A stretch of 64,000 nucleotides of DNA, taken from NCBI RefSeq assembly GCF_002217945.1, contig NZ_BCMG01000007.1, positions 62,001 through 126,000 of the forward strand. The letters run 5' to 3'. Under the pieces are notes generated by a model. The model was not told the origin of the DNA and searched no databases. It saw nothing but the letters and a program-made list of their open reading frames with translations. This stretch comes from Secundilactobacillus silagei JCM 19001 (GTDB lineage Bacteria; Bacillota; Bacilli; Lactobacillales; Lactobacillaceae). Below, piece by piece: positions 43,493-52,984 of this stretch. The translations under genes and the position numbers were made by a program. Each line of letters begins with the position of its first letter. The stretch's first letter is position 1.

Positions 43493-44029
43493 ATGAAGAT
43501 TAGTAAAGACGTCTGGATCTCATCCATTGGCGTTGGCCTCACTACCCTCATTTTTTGCCTGATTGCTGGTGTATTTAACCTTTGGATGAGCGGTGCCGCC
43601 TTCATTGCCGCCTCCTACTTCTTCGGTGCTGGTGCACCAATGGATAAGGTTTTAAATATCTCAGTTAGTTTTCTGTTGGGAATTGCCTTAGGCTGTTTTT
43701 GCCTCTGGCTATTAGCCCTGCCACATTTAGGCGGCTTAATAACGAGTTCTGTTATTTTAGGCTTTTTAACCTTCCTCGTGTTATTTTTGCAAGGAACCAT
43801 CATGAAGTTTGCGGAAGTCCCGGCCTGGCTACTGGCTTGGGGGACAACGATGCTGATCATCACCAACATCACGATCAAGAGCTGGCCAGTGTTTCTGATT
43901 CAATTAATTGCTGCGATGTACCTTGGCGTTTACTTAATCATTATTGGGTCAAACTACTTTTCAAAATGGATGTACCGGCTGTTTCCGGACAAAGAACCAA
44001 AGAAAACGAAAGAATCCGAAAAAAACTAA
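43493..44029 (+). CDS. DUF1097-like membrane protein
   Basis: The 178-residue protein has five hydrophobic helices, with AAFIAASYFFGAGAPMDKVLN and LLGIALGCFCLWL resembling the DUF1097 family (for example E. coli YcdZ). It ends in a basic tail (KEPKKTKESEKN). The start at 43493 follows AAAGGAG; 43454 is a shadow start. Its place after preTA might mean a role in pyrimidine or dihydropyrimidine transport, but this is only context. Confidence 0.72.
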   Translation: MKISKDVWISSIGVGLTTLIFCLIAGVFNLWMSGAAFIAASYFFGAGAPMDKVLNISVSFLLGIALGCFCLWLLALPHLGGLITSSVILGFLTFLVLFLQGTIMKFAEVPAWLLAWGTTMLIITNITIKSWPVFLIQLIAAMYLGVYLIIIGSNYFSKWMYRLFPDKEPKKTKESEKN

Positions 44030-44046
44030 CTTTCAGAGAATCAGTC

Positions 44047-44090
44047 AGATAGCGCCACGGTTTCTAAACTTGGAACCCGTGGCGCTATCT
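44047..44090. terminator. bidirectional terminator between DUF1097 and GDPD genes
   Basis: AGATAGCGCCACGG pairs with CCGTGGCGCTATCT, with T residues on both sides. Confidence 0.85.
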
Positions 44091-44116
44091 TGATTATTCG
44101 GTTAAATATCAATTTT

Positions 44117-44812
44117 TTACAGTGACCCAACGAGCATCTGTTCGCGCGTCGCCATGGCTTTCTCAAAATCATCCGTAAAGATACCGTCGACATCTTGTGA
44201 GAAAAGCTTGAGCATCCGTTTTTCATTATTGACCGTCCAAATACGCTCAATCAATCCTTCATTATCCTGAGCTCGCCGTAAATGCAGCCCATTTAAATGT
44301 TCTTTTCTTAAAAATTGAAGCGGTTCGCGAATCGCGTGTCCCGCTAAGTAACAATAGTTTTGACTGTCATCTAATTGCTGACAAATTTTTAAACTAGCTA
44401 AGTTAAAGGACGAGTAAATGACGGGGTGTCTCAAATAGGCTTGACTCACTTGCTTTAAAACGATTTCTTCGATCCCTTTATAGTGAATTTGATCAGTTTT
44501 AAATTCGAGGTTTAAGATCACGTCAGCGTTTCTCACCAATTCTAGTAAATCATATAACGTCGGAATTGATTCGCCGTTACTTAGTTTAAATAGCGCTAAC
44601 TGTTCGTAATCATAGTCACAGATTCTGCCCTTGCCATTCGTGGTTCGATTGATTTTTTCATCATGCATAATAACGGGTAAGCGATCACGGGTTAAGTGCA
44701 CATCAAACTCCAATCCTTCAACATTGTGCTCAACAGCATACCGAAACCCCTGCATTGAATTTTCCGGAAATTTTGCTGGAATACCACGGTGACCAAATAT
44801 CAAAGTTGACAT
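44117..44812 (-). CDS. glycerophosphodiester phosphodiesterase
   Basis: The 231-residue TIM-barrel enzyme releases glycerol-3-phosphate from glycerophosphodiesters. It has the GDPD core GHRGIPAKFPENS, GLEFDVHLTRD and VIMHDEKINRTTNGKG with the catalytic His and acidic metal ligands. No signal peptide is visible, so it acts in the cytoplasm. The ATG follows GGAGGG. The gap of 335 bases beyond its 5' end holds hairpin elements copies 6a and 6b. Confidence 0.9.
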   Translation of the reverse strand: MSTLIFGHRGIPAKFPENSMQGFRYAVEHNVEGLEFDVHLTRDRLPVIMHDEKINRTTNGKGRICDYDYEQLALFKLSNGESIPTLYDLLELVRNADVILNLEFKTDQIHYKGIEEIVLKQVSQAYLRHPVIYSSFNLASLKICQQLDDSQNYCYLAGHAIREPLQFLRKEHLNGLHLRRAQDNEGLIERIWTVNNEKRMLKLFSQDVDGIFTDDFEKAMATREQMLVGSL

Positions 44813-44933
44813 TTTTCGCCCTCCTATTTGTAGTGGTTCACTCGACTACAAGCTAAGTGTACAGAACGTTTCTAGCGTTTCTGCATGGTTTGCGTATTGA
44901 ATGTGTAAAGGTTTAGGAGAAATCAGTTTATCT

Positions 44934-45017
44934 TGCCGAAACGCGCAAAAAAAGACAGCTCCCGGCCATATAAGAAGAATCCCCCACACAGTCAAAACCG
45001 GACTCTCCAATGTTACC
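44934..45017 (-). repeat. long hairpin element, copy 6a (left half only)
   Basis: It begins TTGCCGAAACGCGC and continues through AGCTCCCGGCCATATAAG to the tip CAGTC-aaaacc-GGACT, but no right arm follows. It repeats the left half of copy 6b almost exactly. Confidence 0.75.
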
Positions 45018-45147
45018 GTGTCGAAACGCGCAAAAAAAAGACGCTTAGCTCCCGGCCATATAAGAGAAATAGCCCCACACAGTCAAAACCGGACTGTATG
45101 GGGCTATTTCTCTTATATTCTGGGAGCTAAGCGTCTTTTTTTACGCT
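45018..45147 (-). repeat. long hairpin element, copy 6b, abutting the adhE stop codon
   Basis: Nearly perfect arms: AAAAAAAGACGCTTAGCTCCC/GGGAGCTAAGCGTCTTTTTTT, TATAAGAGAAATAGCCCC/GGGGCTATTTCTCTTATA and CAGTC-aaaacc-GGACTG at the tip. The right end ACGCTC touches the adhE stop at 45148-45150. On the minus strand an eight-T run follows the stem, so this copy can also terminate transcription. Confidence 0.88.
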
Positions 45148-47769
45148 CTATTTCTCCACACCCTTACCATCATATTCATCGATCATAATCTGACGCAATT
45201 CGCCGATGAGTGGTTCCTTAGGGTTAGCAGTCGTGCATTGGTCTTCATAAGCTAATTCGGCCAAGTCATCAACCTTTTCATCGAAGTGTTTCTTGTCAAC
45301 GCCGTTCGCCTTCAAACTCAAGGTAACGTCAACTGAGTGAGCCAAATCGATAATCTTGTGTACCAAAGCTTCTTTAAGTTCTTCGTTGTTCTTACCAGTT
45401 AAACCAACGTAACGGGCAATTTCAGCGTAGTCTTCATCCGCACGGAAGTATTCGTATTTAGGCCAAGTAGTCAGCTTACGAGGTTCCTTGAAATTGTATC
45501 TGATAACGTGTGGCAAGGTAATCGCAATTGCCAAACCATGAGGCAGACCGAACTCACCACCAAGTTTGTGGGCGATTGAGTGGTTAACACCTAAGAAGGC
45601 GTTAGCGAAGGCCATCCCGGCAATGGTAGCCGCGTTATGCATTTCTTCACGGGCATGTTGATCACCATTGTATGAAGCCGTTAAGTTATCAAAGACTAAC
45701 TTGATAGCTTGCAGTGACCATGGACGAGTGTAATCTGAAGCCATGTTTGAAACAAAGGATTCGATACCGTGGGTCAAGACATCCAAACCAGCCCATGAAA
45801 TGGTCTTCTTTGGCAGACTTTCGATAAATTGTGAATCCACAATGGCAACGTCTGGAGTCAATGCGTAGTCAGCTAATGGGTACTTAACGTGGGTCTTAGA
45901 GTCAGTAATAACAGCGAATGGTGTTACTTCTGAACCAGTACCTGAAGTGGTTGGAATAGCAACGAATTGTGCCTTCTTAGCCTTTTCAAACTGGTAAGTC
46001 CGCTTCCGGATATCCAAGAACTTCTGCTTTGCACCGAAGAAGCTTGCATCTGGATGCTCGTAGAATAACCACATGCATTTGGCAGCATCCATTGGTGAAC
46101 CGCCACCTAAAGCAATGATCGTATCTGGCTTAAAGGCCTTCATTTGAGCATAGCCTTTTTCAACCGTATCAGTAGTTGGATCTGATTCCATTACTGAGAA
46201 GAGTTGATATTCGATGCCATCTGGACGGCGCTTTAATTCACCTAAAACCTTGTCGACATAGCCAAGTGAGATCATAGCTGGATCAGCAACGATGAAGGCT
46301 TTCTTAACACCAGGCATTGAGCCGAGGTAACGAACTGACGTCTTTTCAAAGTAAACTCGAGGTAATTTAATCCACTGCATATTATTCCGCCGCTTTGCGA
46401 TTGTTTTAATGTTTAATAGGTCAAATGATGACACGTTATGTGAAACAGAGTTCTTGCCCCATGAACCAGTACCAAGGGTTAATGAAGGAATCATTTCGTT
46501 GTAAAGGTTACCGATACCACCTAAAGCAGATGGTGTGTTAACCAATACCCGGCTAGCCTTCATCTTGATCCCGTATTCAGTAGCCAGATCTTCATCTTCA
46601 GTGTGAATGGCTGCAGTATGGCCAAGACCGCCAAAGTGCAACAGATCGTTCGCAATCTTGAAGCCTTCCTTATGGTCAGCTGACTTGTAAACAGAGATTA
46701 CTGGGCAAAGCTTTTCAGCTGAGAGCATGTTGTCTGGACCAACTGTTGTTAATTCAGCAGCTAAAACCTTAGTATCTTCTGGTACGTCAATACCAGCTAA
46801 TTTAGCGATCTTAACAGCAGCCATCCCAGCGATAGGGCCCTTAACACTGCCACGTTTTGGATCGTACATTGCATCAGCTAAAGCTTTTTGGTCAGCCTTC
46901 TTAATGAAGAAGACCTTACGAGCTTTCATTTCTTGCTTAACATCGTTATAAATATCAGCATCGATGATGACACTGTTTTCAGTGGCACAGATCATCCCAT
47001 TATCAAAGGTCTTTGAAAGCACGATGTCGTTAACCGCACGCTTGATGTTAGCCGTCTTTTCAATGTAAGCAGGACCGTTACCAGGACCAACACCTAAGGC
47101 TGGCTTACCAGTTGAATAAGCGGCCTTAACCATACCAGGACCACCAGTAGCAAGTACTGAGGCAACCTTTGGATGGTTCATCAAAGCAGTGGTTGCTTCA
47201 AGGCTTGGTTCTTCAATCCATTGAATAACGCCTTCTGGAGCACCGGCTGCAATCGCTGCATCGCGCATGACCTTAGCAGCAGCAACAGAAGATTTTTGAG
47301 CTTGTGGATGAAAACCGAAGATAATTGGGTTCCGCGTCTTAACCGCAATTAATGATTTGAACATAGTAGTAGAAGTTGGGTTGGTAACTGGTGTAACCCC
47401 AGCTAGGATTCCTAGTGGTTCAGCAACTTTGATTAATTGACGTTCTTTATCGTCTTCAATGATACCAACGGTTTTATCGTTTTTAATACTGTGCCAAATT
47501 TCTTCAGTAGCAAACATGTTTTTGATGGCTTTATCTTCCCAAACACCACGACCAGTTTCATCAACAGCTAACTTAGCTAAGCGCATATGTTGATCTAAAC
47601 CGGCGATTGCCATTTGGTGCACAATATGATCAACCTTTTCTTGAGTAAAGTCATCCATGCCACAAAGTGCATCGTGAGCTTTATTAACTAAGGCATCGAT
47701 GTGTTCATTGACGCTGACGGGCTTCTTGGCCTGTTTATTATTTTCTTTTGAATTCATTTCTTTTAACAT
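45148..47769 (-). CDS. adhE: bifunctional acetaldehyde-CoA/alcohol dehydrogenase
   Basis: The 873-residue fusion has an aldehyde dehydrogenase half with the catalytic Cys in NGMICATENSV (about residue 260) and an iron alcohol dehydrogenase half with GGGSPMDAAK and the iron-binding HSIAHKLGGEFGLPHG. It reduces acetyl-CoA to ethanol with two NADH and should also handle acetaldehyde from ethanolamine. The ATG follows GGAGGG. Two cre-like sites lie about 150-200 bases upstream. Confidence 0.95.
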   Translation of the reverse strand: MLKEMNSKENNKQAKKPVSVNEHIDALVNKAHDALCGMDDFTQEKVDHIVHQMAIAGLDQHMRLAKLAVDETGRGVWEDKAIKNMFATEEIWHSIKNDKTVGIIEDDKERQLIKVAEPLGILAGVTPVTNPTSTTMFKSLIAVKTRNPIIFGFHPQAQKSSVAAAKVMRDAAIAAGAPEGVIQWIEEPSLEATTALMNHPKVASVLATGGPGMVKAAYSTGKPALGVGPGNGPAYIEKTANIKRAVNDIVLSKTFDNGMICATENSVIIDADIYNDVKQEMKARKVFFIKKADQKALADAMYDPKRGSVKGPIAGMAAVKIAKLAGIDVPEDTKVLAAELTTVGPDNMLSAEKLCPVISVYKSADHKEGFKIANDLLHFGGLGHTAAIHTEDEDLATEYGIKMKASRVLVNTPSALGGIGNLYNEMIPSLTLGTGSWGKNSVSHNVSSFDLLNIKTIAKRRNNMQWIKLPRVYFEKTSVRYLGSMPGVKKAFIVADPAMISLGYVDKVLGELKRRPDGIEYQLFSVMESDPTTDTVEKGYAQMKAFKPDTIIALGGGSPMDAAKCMWLFYEHPDASFFGAKQKFLDIRKRTYQFEKAKKAQFVAIPTTSGTGSEVTPFAVITDSKTHVKYPLADYALTPDVAIVDSQFIESLPKKTISWAGLDVLTHGIESFVSNMASDYTRPWSLQAIKLVFDNLTASYNGDQHAREEMHNAATIAGMAFANAFLGVNHSIAHKLGGEFGLPHGLAIAITLPHVIRYNFKEPRKLTTWPKYEYFRADEDYAEIARYVGLTGKNNEELKEALVHKIIDLAHSVDVTLSLKANGVDKKHFDEKVDDLAELAYEDQCTTANPKEPLIGELRQIMIDEYDGKGVEK

Positions 47770-47829
47770 TGCTAACCCTCCATCATGGAAATATTGGTTA
47801 ATTTCTTTGTTATCTCTTTCACAAAAACT

Positions 47830-47963
47830 ATATTATCACACTTTTTTTAAATGTAAATAGGCAAATTTAAATTGATTTTGCTCATTTTTTGATTGATTTA
47901 GTTCCTTTATCGGCGGTGTATACAAGTGCTTTCATGATTAAATCAGCAATGAAAGCGCTTAAA
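47830..47963 (-). promoter_or_regulatory. adhE upstream region: promoter and two cre-like sites
   Basis: On the minus strand TTTACA and TAATAT with a 16-base spacer lie near 47859-47832. TGAAAGCGCTTAAA at 47950-47963 is a good cre box, and TGAAAGCACTTGTA (minus strand, 47934-47921) is a one-mismatch version. Both lie upstream of the promoter. The rest of the 341-base gap holds only the terminator at 48075-48106. Confidence 0.6.
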
Positions 47964-48074
47964 TAACTAGTTTGTGAAATCACTTACTATAGCATTCACA
48001 AGTGAAACTTTTTCTGAAAATAATTTTCATAGTGCTTATAATTCCCATAACATAGGCGTTTTGAAGCAAAATAA

Positions 48075-48106
48075 AAAAGTTTCGAAATAATTCGAAACTT
48101 TTTTGA
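48075..48106 (-). terminator. terminator after the DUF1836 gene
   Basis: AAAAAAGTTTCGAA pairs with TTCGAAACTTTTTT with a four-base loop. Confidence 0.88.
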
Positions 48107-48110
48107 AATA

Positions 48111-48638
48111 TTACTTAACTTGTTTAATTGGCTTAATTGGTTTCTCAATCATCCGCAATAACTGCTCCGATTGAATCCGGTTAACGATCGTATCCGCAGC
48201 CACCTGCATAAGCTTGTCGTTTAACGTTTTAGCGGGTGTTTCCGGCTGTCCTTGGCCTAAATTCTTCAGTGCTTCATTCAACACATCGATAAAATTATCG
48301 TAAGCCTGTTTGGGGAAGTCACCAGCAGTCACTTGGTCAATACCGTGCCGGATCGTTTCCGTTGAAAAGAGTGGCTTCAGCAGCCCAATCAAGAGTAGAT
48401 CGGCTAGCTGCATGGTCTGATACTTTTTTTTGACTGGCGCGATGATCACCTGGTGCTTCACGTAATTATTGATCATGGCGGGCGTGATCAGTTCCACACC
48501 TAGCTGCCCGATTGCATCGTTAACAAACGCCACGACTTGGTCCATATACAAATCAAACTTGGGCAGTTCACTCCAGTGCGGTAACTGAATTTGCCGAATC
48601 TGAGCTTCCCAGCGGTGATACTGATCGAATTCTGCCAT
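48111..48638 (-). CDS. DUF1836 family protein
   Basis: The 175-residue protein matches the DUF1836 family by its ELPKFDLYMDQVVAFVNDAIG and MINNYVKHQVIIAPVKKKY segments; members look like MerR-type DNA-binding proteins without a proven function. The ATG follows AAAGGAG. It is monocistronic, with the P-type ATPase gene upstream on the same strand after 101 bases. Confidence 0.85.
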   Translation of the reverse strand: MAEFDQYHRWEAQIRQIQLPHWSELPKFDLYMDQVVAFVNDAIGQLGVELITPAMINNYVKHQVIIAPVKKKYQTMQLADLLLIGLLKPLFSTETIRHGIDQVTAGDFPKQAYDNFIDVLNEALKNLGQGQPETPAKTLNDKLMQVAADTIVNRIQSEQLLRMIEKPIKPIKQVK

Positions 48639-48739
48639 ATTGCCACTCCTTTTTATATCGTATGATTAATTACATCATAGTTATTGTAACACGTTTATCT
48701 GGTTTTAGTAACTAGATAATCCGATATATTAAACCCCTA

Positions 48740-51064
48740 TCACTGCCAGTTAATCCGAGCTAGAATCCGCTTGCCAACGATCTCTTGAACGAGATAGAAG
48801 AAGGGATACACGCTTGCTAACAGCGGCAAGTAAAAGAGTGCCATTGCCCAGTTAAAGATGCCTTCTAACGAGAACAGTTTCCCAAAGAACACAAAGATCA
48901 GGGCAAAACAACCGCCCATTAACACGACTAACCCCAATTTCAACCGGTTAAGCGGTCTGGCAACCATCAGTAACGCCACCAAACAAACTGCCCCCGTTAA
49001 TAACACTGACAGAGTCGACGTTTCCGCGTAGTTTAAATTAAATTGCACACCGCCAAACAGGTCAATGATGAGAATATACGTCACCACGCAAATGGCCGCT
49101 GGTGCCGCGATCACCATGACCTGCTTCATGAACTGACCGGAGATGCGCTGGTAGTTCGGCTCCAGTGCCAGGAAGAACGTCGGAATCCCAACGGTCAGGA
49201 CTGAAATCGGGGTTAACTGGATCGGCTGAAACGGATACCCGTTGCTCATAAAAATGAAAATTAGGCTCAGGGCGACCGAATACATCGTTTTAATCAAGTA
49301 TAGAGCTGCCACCCGTTCAATGTTATTGATCACTCGCCGACCTTCATTTAGAACGTTGAGCATGGCATCAAAGTTGGAGTCAACCAGCACGAAGTCAGCA
49401 ATACTCTTAGCCGCCTCACTGCCACTGGCCATGGCGATTCCGCAGTCCGCCTGCCGCAACGCTAAAATATCGTTCACGCCATCGCCGGTCATGGCAACCG
49501 TATGGTCAGCACGTTGCCAAGCCATCACTAACTGCTTTTTCTGGGTCGGTGTCACCCGGCCAAAGACGGTGTATTTAGCCACTAGCTGATCATAATCGAT
49601 ATCGTCGCCTAAAGTGCTCATATCAATTAATTTATCCCAATGCTTAATGCCCGCTCGAGAAGCAATATTAGCCACCGTCGTGGGATTATCACCCGAAATA
49701 ACCTTTAACGCCACATCCTGGTTTTGAAAATAACGAAACGTATCAACGGCGTTTTCGCGAATTTCATCTTCGATCAAGATCAAGCCCAGTAAAGTCACTT
49801 CACCTAAATTATCGGGCTGCAATTCAGTAGTTTGGGCAATACACAAGACTCGTAACCCATCCGCAGCATACCCTTCAATTTGCTTGGTCAGGTCAGCCGG
49901 AACCTGTTTGAGCATAAATTCCGGTGCGCCAATGACGTAGTTTTGCTGATCAACCTGGACACCGCTCCACTTTCTGGCTGAAGAAAATGGCACGACCTGA
50001 GTGGCCTGCCAGCCCGGATCAGCTAACACACTATTCAGAGCGCGGGCAGTTTCGTTATCATCGCCGATCGCGTTGATTGTTCCGCCCACGATCAGTTTTA
50101 CTTGGTCGAGTGTTTGATGGTTCAACGGGACAATTTTGCTCAGCTGCAATTTACCACTAGTAATGGTCCCCGTTTTATCCAATCCCAAAACATCAACGCG
50201 AGCCAGCCCTTCAATGGCGGGAAGCTCCCGAACAAGAACCCGATGATGGGCAAGGTTCATGGCAGAAACCGCTAAAGAAACCGAGGTCAGCAAAACTAGT
50301 CCTTCAGGGATCATCCCGATCATGGCCGCGGTAGTGCCTAAGATGGCTTGGTTGATGCTGCTGTGATTTAACAGTCTTGAAATAAAAAGAACGGCACCAA
50401 GGGGCACAATCACGATGGTTAAGATCTTAATGATACGGTTAATGGTATTGAGCAGCTGGCTATTCGTACTCTCACCCGACTGAACTTCGCCGGATAACGT
50501 ATTAATGAAACTCTTCGCCCCAACGTGAGTCGCTTGGACGACTGCTTGACCGCTCACCAAGAAGCTGCCGGAGACGACTGTGTCTCCCGTTTGCTTAGTA
50601 ATTGGCGTGGCTTCACCAGTAATCTGGGATTCGTCAACTTCAATCCCCTTAGTAGCCTTAACAATGCCGTCAACTGGTAACTGATCGCCCCGCTGCATCA
50701 CTAACAGGTCATCTTGGACGATTGCGTCTTGGTGAAGCTGGACGGTCCCCGCCGCTCGCTGAACCCGATAAGTTGCTTCAGACAGGAGGCTCATTTTATC
50801 GATCTGGTGTTTGGAGCGAATTTCTTGAATAATACCGATAGCCGTATTCACGATGGCGACGCCCAAAAACAATTCGTTTTTATAGCTCCCTGTGATCAGC
50901 ACCAACGCGCCTAAAACTAAGTTGATCAGGTTAAACCAGGTCAGTAAATTATCCCGGAAAATCTCCTTGATCGACCGTGTTAAAGACGGTGCCGGCTCGT
51001 TTTGCTGTCCAGCATCGATTCGTTGCTGCACTTGTTTTGCTGTTAGACCCTGTGAAATCGGCAT
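48740..51064 (-). CDS. P-type cation-transporting ATPase, CtpE-like
   Basis: The 774-residue pump has actuator motif ITGEATPI, the phosphorylation site LGLDKTGTITSG (Asp near residue 280) and the hinge MTGDGVNDILAL, with about ten helices. It lacks N-terminal metal-binding domains and the CPC motif of heavy-metal pumps, and resembles the CtpE/calcium-type group. Transport of calcium is likely but not certain. The start at 51064 is preferred over 51076 because AAGGG lies at normal spacing. Confidence 0.87.
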   Translation of the reverse strand: MPISQGLTAKQVQQRIDAGQQNEPAPSLTRSIKEIFRDNLLTWFNLINLVLGALVLITGSYKNELFLGVAIVNTAIGIIQEIRSKHQIDKMSLLSEATYRVQRAAGTVQLHQDAIVQDDLLVMQRGDQLPVDGIVKATKGIEVDESQITGEATPITKQTGDTVVSGSFLVSGQAVVQATHVGAKSFINTLSGEVQSGESTNSQLLNTINRIIKILTIVIVPLGAVLFISRLLNHSSINQAILGTTAAMIGMIPEGLVLLTSVSLAVSAMNLAHHRVLVRELPAIEGLARVDVLGLDKTGTITSGKLQLSKIVPLNHQTLDQVKLIVGGTINAIGDDNETARALNSVLADPGWQATQVVPFSSARKWSGVQVDQQNYVIGAPEFMLKQVPADLTKQIEGYAADGLRVLCIAQTTELQPDNLGEVTLLGLILIEDEIRENAVDTFRYFQNQDVALKVISGDNPTTVANIASRAGIKHWDKLIDMSTLGDDIDYDQLVAKYTVFGRVTPTQKKQLVMAWQRADHTVAMTGDGVNDILALRQADCGIAMASGSEAAKSIADFVLVDSNFDAMLNVLNEGRRVINNIERVAALYLIKTMYSVALSLIFIFMSNGYPFQPIQLTPISVLTVGIPTFFLALEPNYQRISGQFMKQVMVIAAPAAICVVTYILIIDLFGGVQFNLNYAETSTLSVLLTGAVCLVALLMVARPLNRLKLGLVVLMGGCFALIFVFFGKLFSLEGIFNWAMALFYLPLLASVYPFFYLVQEIVGKRILARINWQ

Positions 51065-51160
51065 GCACCAAACCACCCTTCGTATCTATTAACAGTATTG
51101 TACAAAACTTCCAACCAACTTGGGGCAATTTGCTGATTTCTTTAAAGAAATACCAATAAT

Positions 51161-51181
51161 TGTAAGCGCTTTTGCTATAAT
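51161..51181 (+). promoter_or_regulatory. aldo/keto reductase promoter overlapped by a cre site
   Basis: TGTAAGCGCTTTTG (51161-51174) is a cre box with GCGC core. It is followed two bases later by an extended -10, TGCTATAAT, so CcpA bound here should repress transcription. Confidence 0.7.
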
Positions 51182-51216
51182 GGATTGGAAGACTATCAGA
51201 GAAGGAGTAACGTAGA

Positions 51217-52065
51217 ATGGTTGAAAAAACAGTTAAACTGGCGGACGGTAATGAACTGCCGCTGGTCGGGTTTGGAACTTACTTGATCAATACGCAAGAA
51301 ATGATGGATACGACGATTAAAACGGCGTTCGATGCTGGTTACCGGTTATTTGATACCGCCCAGATCTACCGCAACGAAGATTTTCTGGGTCAAACGTTAG
51401 TCAACCTGCAAATTCCGCGCGATCAGGTCTTTATCACGACCAAGGTGGCGGAAATCAGCCAGGGCTATGATCATACGATTCAAACGGTTGATGATTCACT
51501 CAAGCGGCTCAAAATGAACTATCTTGATCTGTTACTGGTTCATTGGCCGGTTCAGAAGTACTTCTTTGATACGTGGCGCGCACTGGAAAAGCTCAAGGCA
51601 GACGGTAAGGTGAAGTCAATTGGGGTTTCTAACTTCAGCATGGCCCACCTGGAACTCTTAAAGACCAAGGCCAAGAAAATGCCCGTTGTTAATCAAGTTG
51701 AATTACATCCGTATCTCAACCAGCGCGCGCTAGTCCAATTTGATAAAGCCCACGACATTGTGACGCAAGCTTGGAGCCCACTGGGACGCGGGGTCACCCT
51801 GGATGATGAAATGCTGAAGAAAATGGCTGATCACCATCACGTTTCGGTTGCTCAGCTGATTTTAAAGTGGCACCTGCAAAACGGCGTTGCCATTATTCCT
51901 AAATCCAAGACCCCTAGCCGAATCAAAGAAAACTACCAATTAGATTTTGACCTCTCCGAAGACGAATGCGGCATGGTCGATTTATTAAACCGCAATCAAC
52001 GTACCGGGGACGATCCCGAACTGGTTTACGAAAACGGCAAACAATATAAGGTCCATCACGATTAG
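51217..52065 (+). CDS. aldo/keto reductase
   Basis: The 282-residue NADPH-dependent reductase has the TIM-barrel tetrad: Asp in FDTAQIYRNE, Tyr in the same motif, Lys in ITTKV and His in LLLVHWPV. It also has GVSNFSMAHL and the cofactor end IIPKSKTPSRIKEN. It belongs to the 2,5-diketogluconate/methylglyoxal reductase group; the true substrate is unknown. AGGAG precedes the ATG. Confidence 0.9.
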   Translation: MVEKTVKLADGNELPLVGFGTYLINTQEMMDTTIKTAFDAGYRLFDTAQIYRNEDFLGQTLVNLQIPRDQVFITTKVAEISQGYDHTIQTVDDSLKRLKMNYLDLLLVHWPVQKYFFDTWRALEKLKADGKVKSIGVSNFSMAHLELLKTKAKKMPVVNQVELHPYLNQRALVQFDKAHDIVTQAWSPLGRGVTLDDEMLKKMADHHHVSVAQLILKWHLQNGVAIIPKSKTPSRIKENYQLDFDLSEDECGMVDLLNRNQRTGDDPELVYENGKQYKVHHD

Positions 52066-52067
52066 AC

Positions 52068-52107
52068 AAAAAGAGGCGCACCGAAACTTAATTCGGTGCG
52101 CCTCTTT
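52068..52107. terminator. bidirectional terminator between aldo/keto reductase and hsp20
   Basis: AAAGAGGCGCACCGAA pairs with TTCGGTGCGCCTCTTT. Confidence 0.9.
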
Positions 52108-52136
52108 GGTAATTGCAATCAAATTCTCAACAACGA

Positions 52137-52562
52137 TTAGTCAATGCTGATGTGGTGGCTGTCTTGCTGATCTTCAGTCATCTTTGGCAATGTTAATTTC
52201 AAAATACCGCCATCGTAGGTTGCCTTGACATTATCTTGATCAACGCCTGGCAGATAGAAGCTGCGGGTGACGTTGCTTGAGCTGCGTTCTTGACGAAGGA
52301 CGCGGCCTTTTTCATCCTTATCTTCCTTGTCCAAATTGTGAACGGCGTTGATCCGTAACGTATTGTCACGATAGTCAATATGAATGCCATCCTTCTTAAA
52401 ACCAGGCAGTTCAGCGGAAACTTCGTAATCTTTGTCGTTTTCTTTAATATCAGTCTTCATTTCGTCATCGTTAAAGAACTTCTGACCAAAGTTACCGAAG
52501 TCGTTGAAGAAGTTCATTGGATCCATATCATTAATGTTTCTGTTTGCTAATAAGTTAGTCAT
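52137..52562 (-). CDS. small heat shock protein Hsp20
   Basis: The 141-residue alpha-crystallin-type chaperone holds unfolded proteins. The domain spans residues 35-130 (YEVSAELPGFKKDGIHIDYRDNTL, SFYLPGVDQDNVKATYDGGILKLTLPK), ending in the short C-terminal extension. The ATG follows AAAGGGG. CIRCE and CtsR sites upstream indicate control by both heat-shock repressors. Confidence 0.93.
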   Translation of the reverse strand: MTNLLANRNINDMDPMNFFNDFGNFGQKFFNDDEMKTDIKENDKDYEVSAELPGFKKDGIHIDYRDNTLRINAVHNLDKEDKDEKGRVLRQERSSSNVTRSFYLPGVDQDNVKATYDGGILKLTLPKMTEDQQDSHHISID

Positions 52563-52647
52563 AGAGAAAAACCCCTTTCAGAATTTTTAGCTAAGGCCGA
52601 TAACTCGGTGCTTGTTACCTCCTTACCAACCTTACAGTGTATATATT

Positions 52648-52664
52648 AGTCAGTATTGGTCAGG
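52648..52664 (+). promoter_or_regulatory. CtsR box
   Basis: AGTCAGTATTGGTCAGG contains two GTCA units in direct repeat with a 10-base period, as in the CtsR consensus. It lies between the -35 TTGCAT and -10 TAATAT of the minus-strand hsp20 promoter. Confidence 0.68.
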
Positions 52665-52675
52665 AATGCAAGGAA

Positions 52676-52702
52676 TTAGCACTCGAATATCTAGAGTGCT
52701 AA
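52676..52702. promoter_or_regulatory. CIRCE element (HrcA operator)
   Basis: TTAGCACTC-N9-GAGTGCTAA is a perfect match to the CIRCE consensus, just upstream of the hsp20 -35. The stretch 52703-52890 beyond it shows nothing else. Confidence 0.95.
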
Positions 52703-52893
52703 TTCCTTTAGAATTTAGGCTTACAAATACTGTTATATCAGCGTTTTAAAAATCACTTTAATCTACATAAAAATGACACCTACAACTTTTTTAATTTATT
52801 ATCAGTAAAGGTCAAACTTTTTATGCACTTTATTGGCTGGCTATTTTTAGCCAGTTGGTGCTTCAATAAAACCCCACCTTTTTCTAGGCTATA

Positions 52894-52983
52894 TTGCCGA
52901 AACGCGCAATAAAATGCAGCTCCCGGCCACATAAACAAATAAGAACTTGAACCCCAAGTTCAGGGATTGGTTCTTCTATGTTC
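52894..52983 (-). repeat. long hairpin element, copy 7 (short right arm, distal member of a pair)
   Basis: It begins TTGCCGAAACGCGC and carries AGCTCCCGGCCACATAAAC and AATAAGAAC, but the right arm is cut to GGTTCTT. It matches the left half of copy 8 closely. Confidence 0.75.
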
Positions 52984-52984
52984 T

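Noticed and set aside
44901-45188. 95- and 65-codon plus-strand frames
   Set aside because: They are translations of the hairpin elements copies 6a and 6b and run into the adhE gene on the opposite strand.
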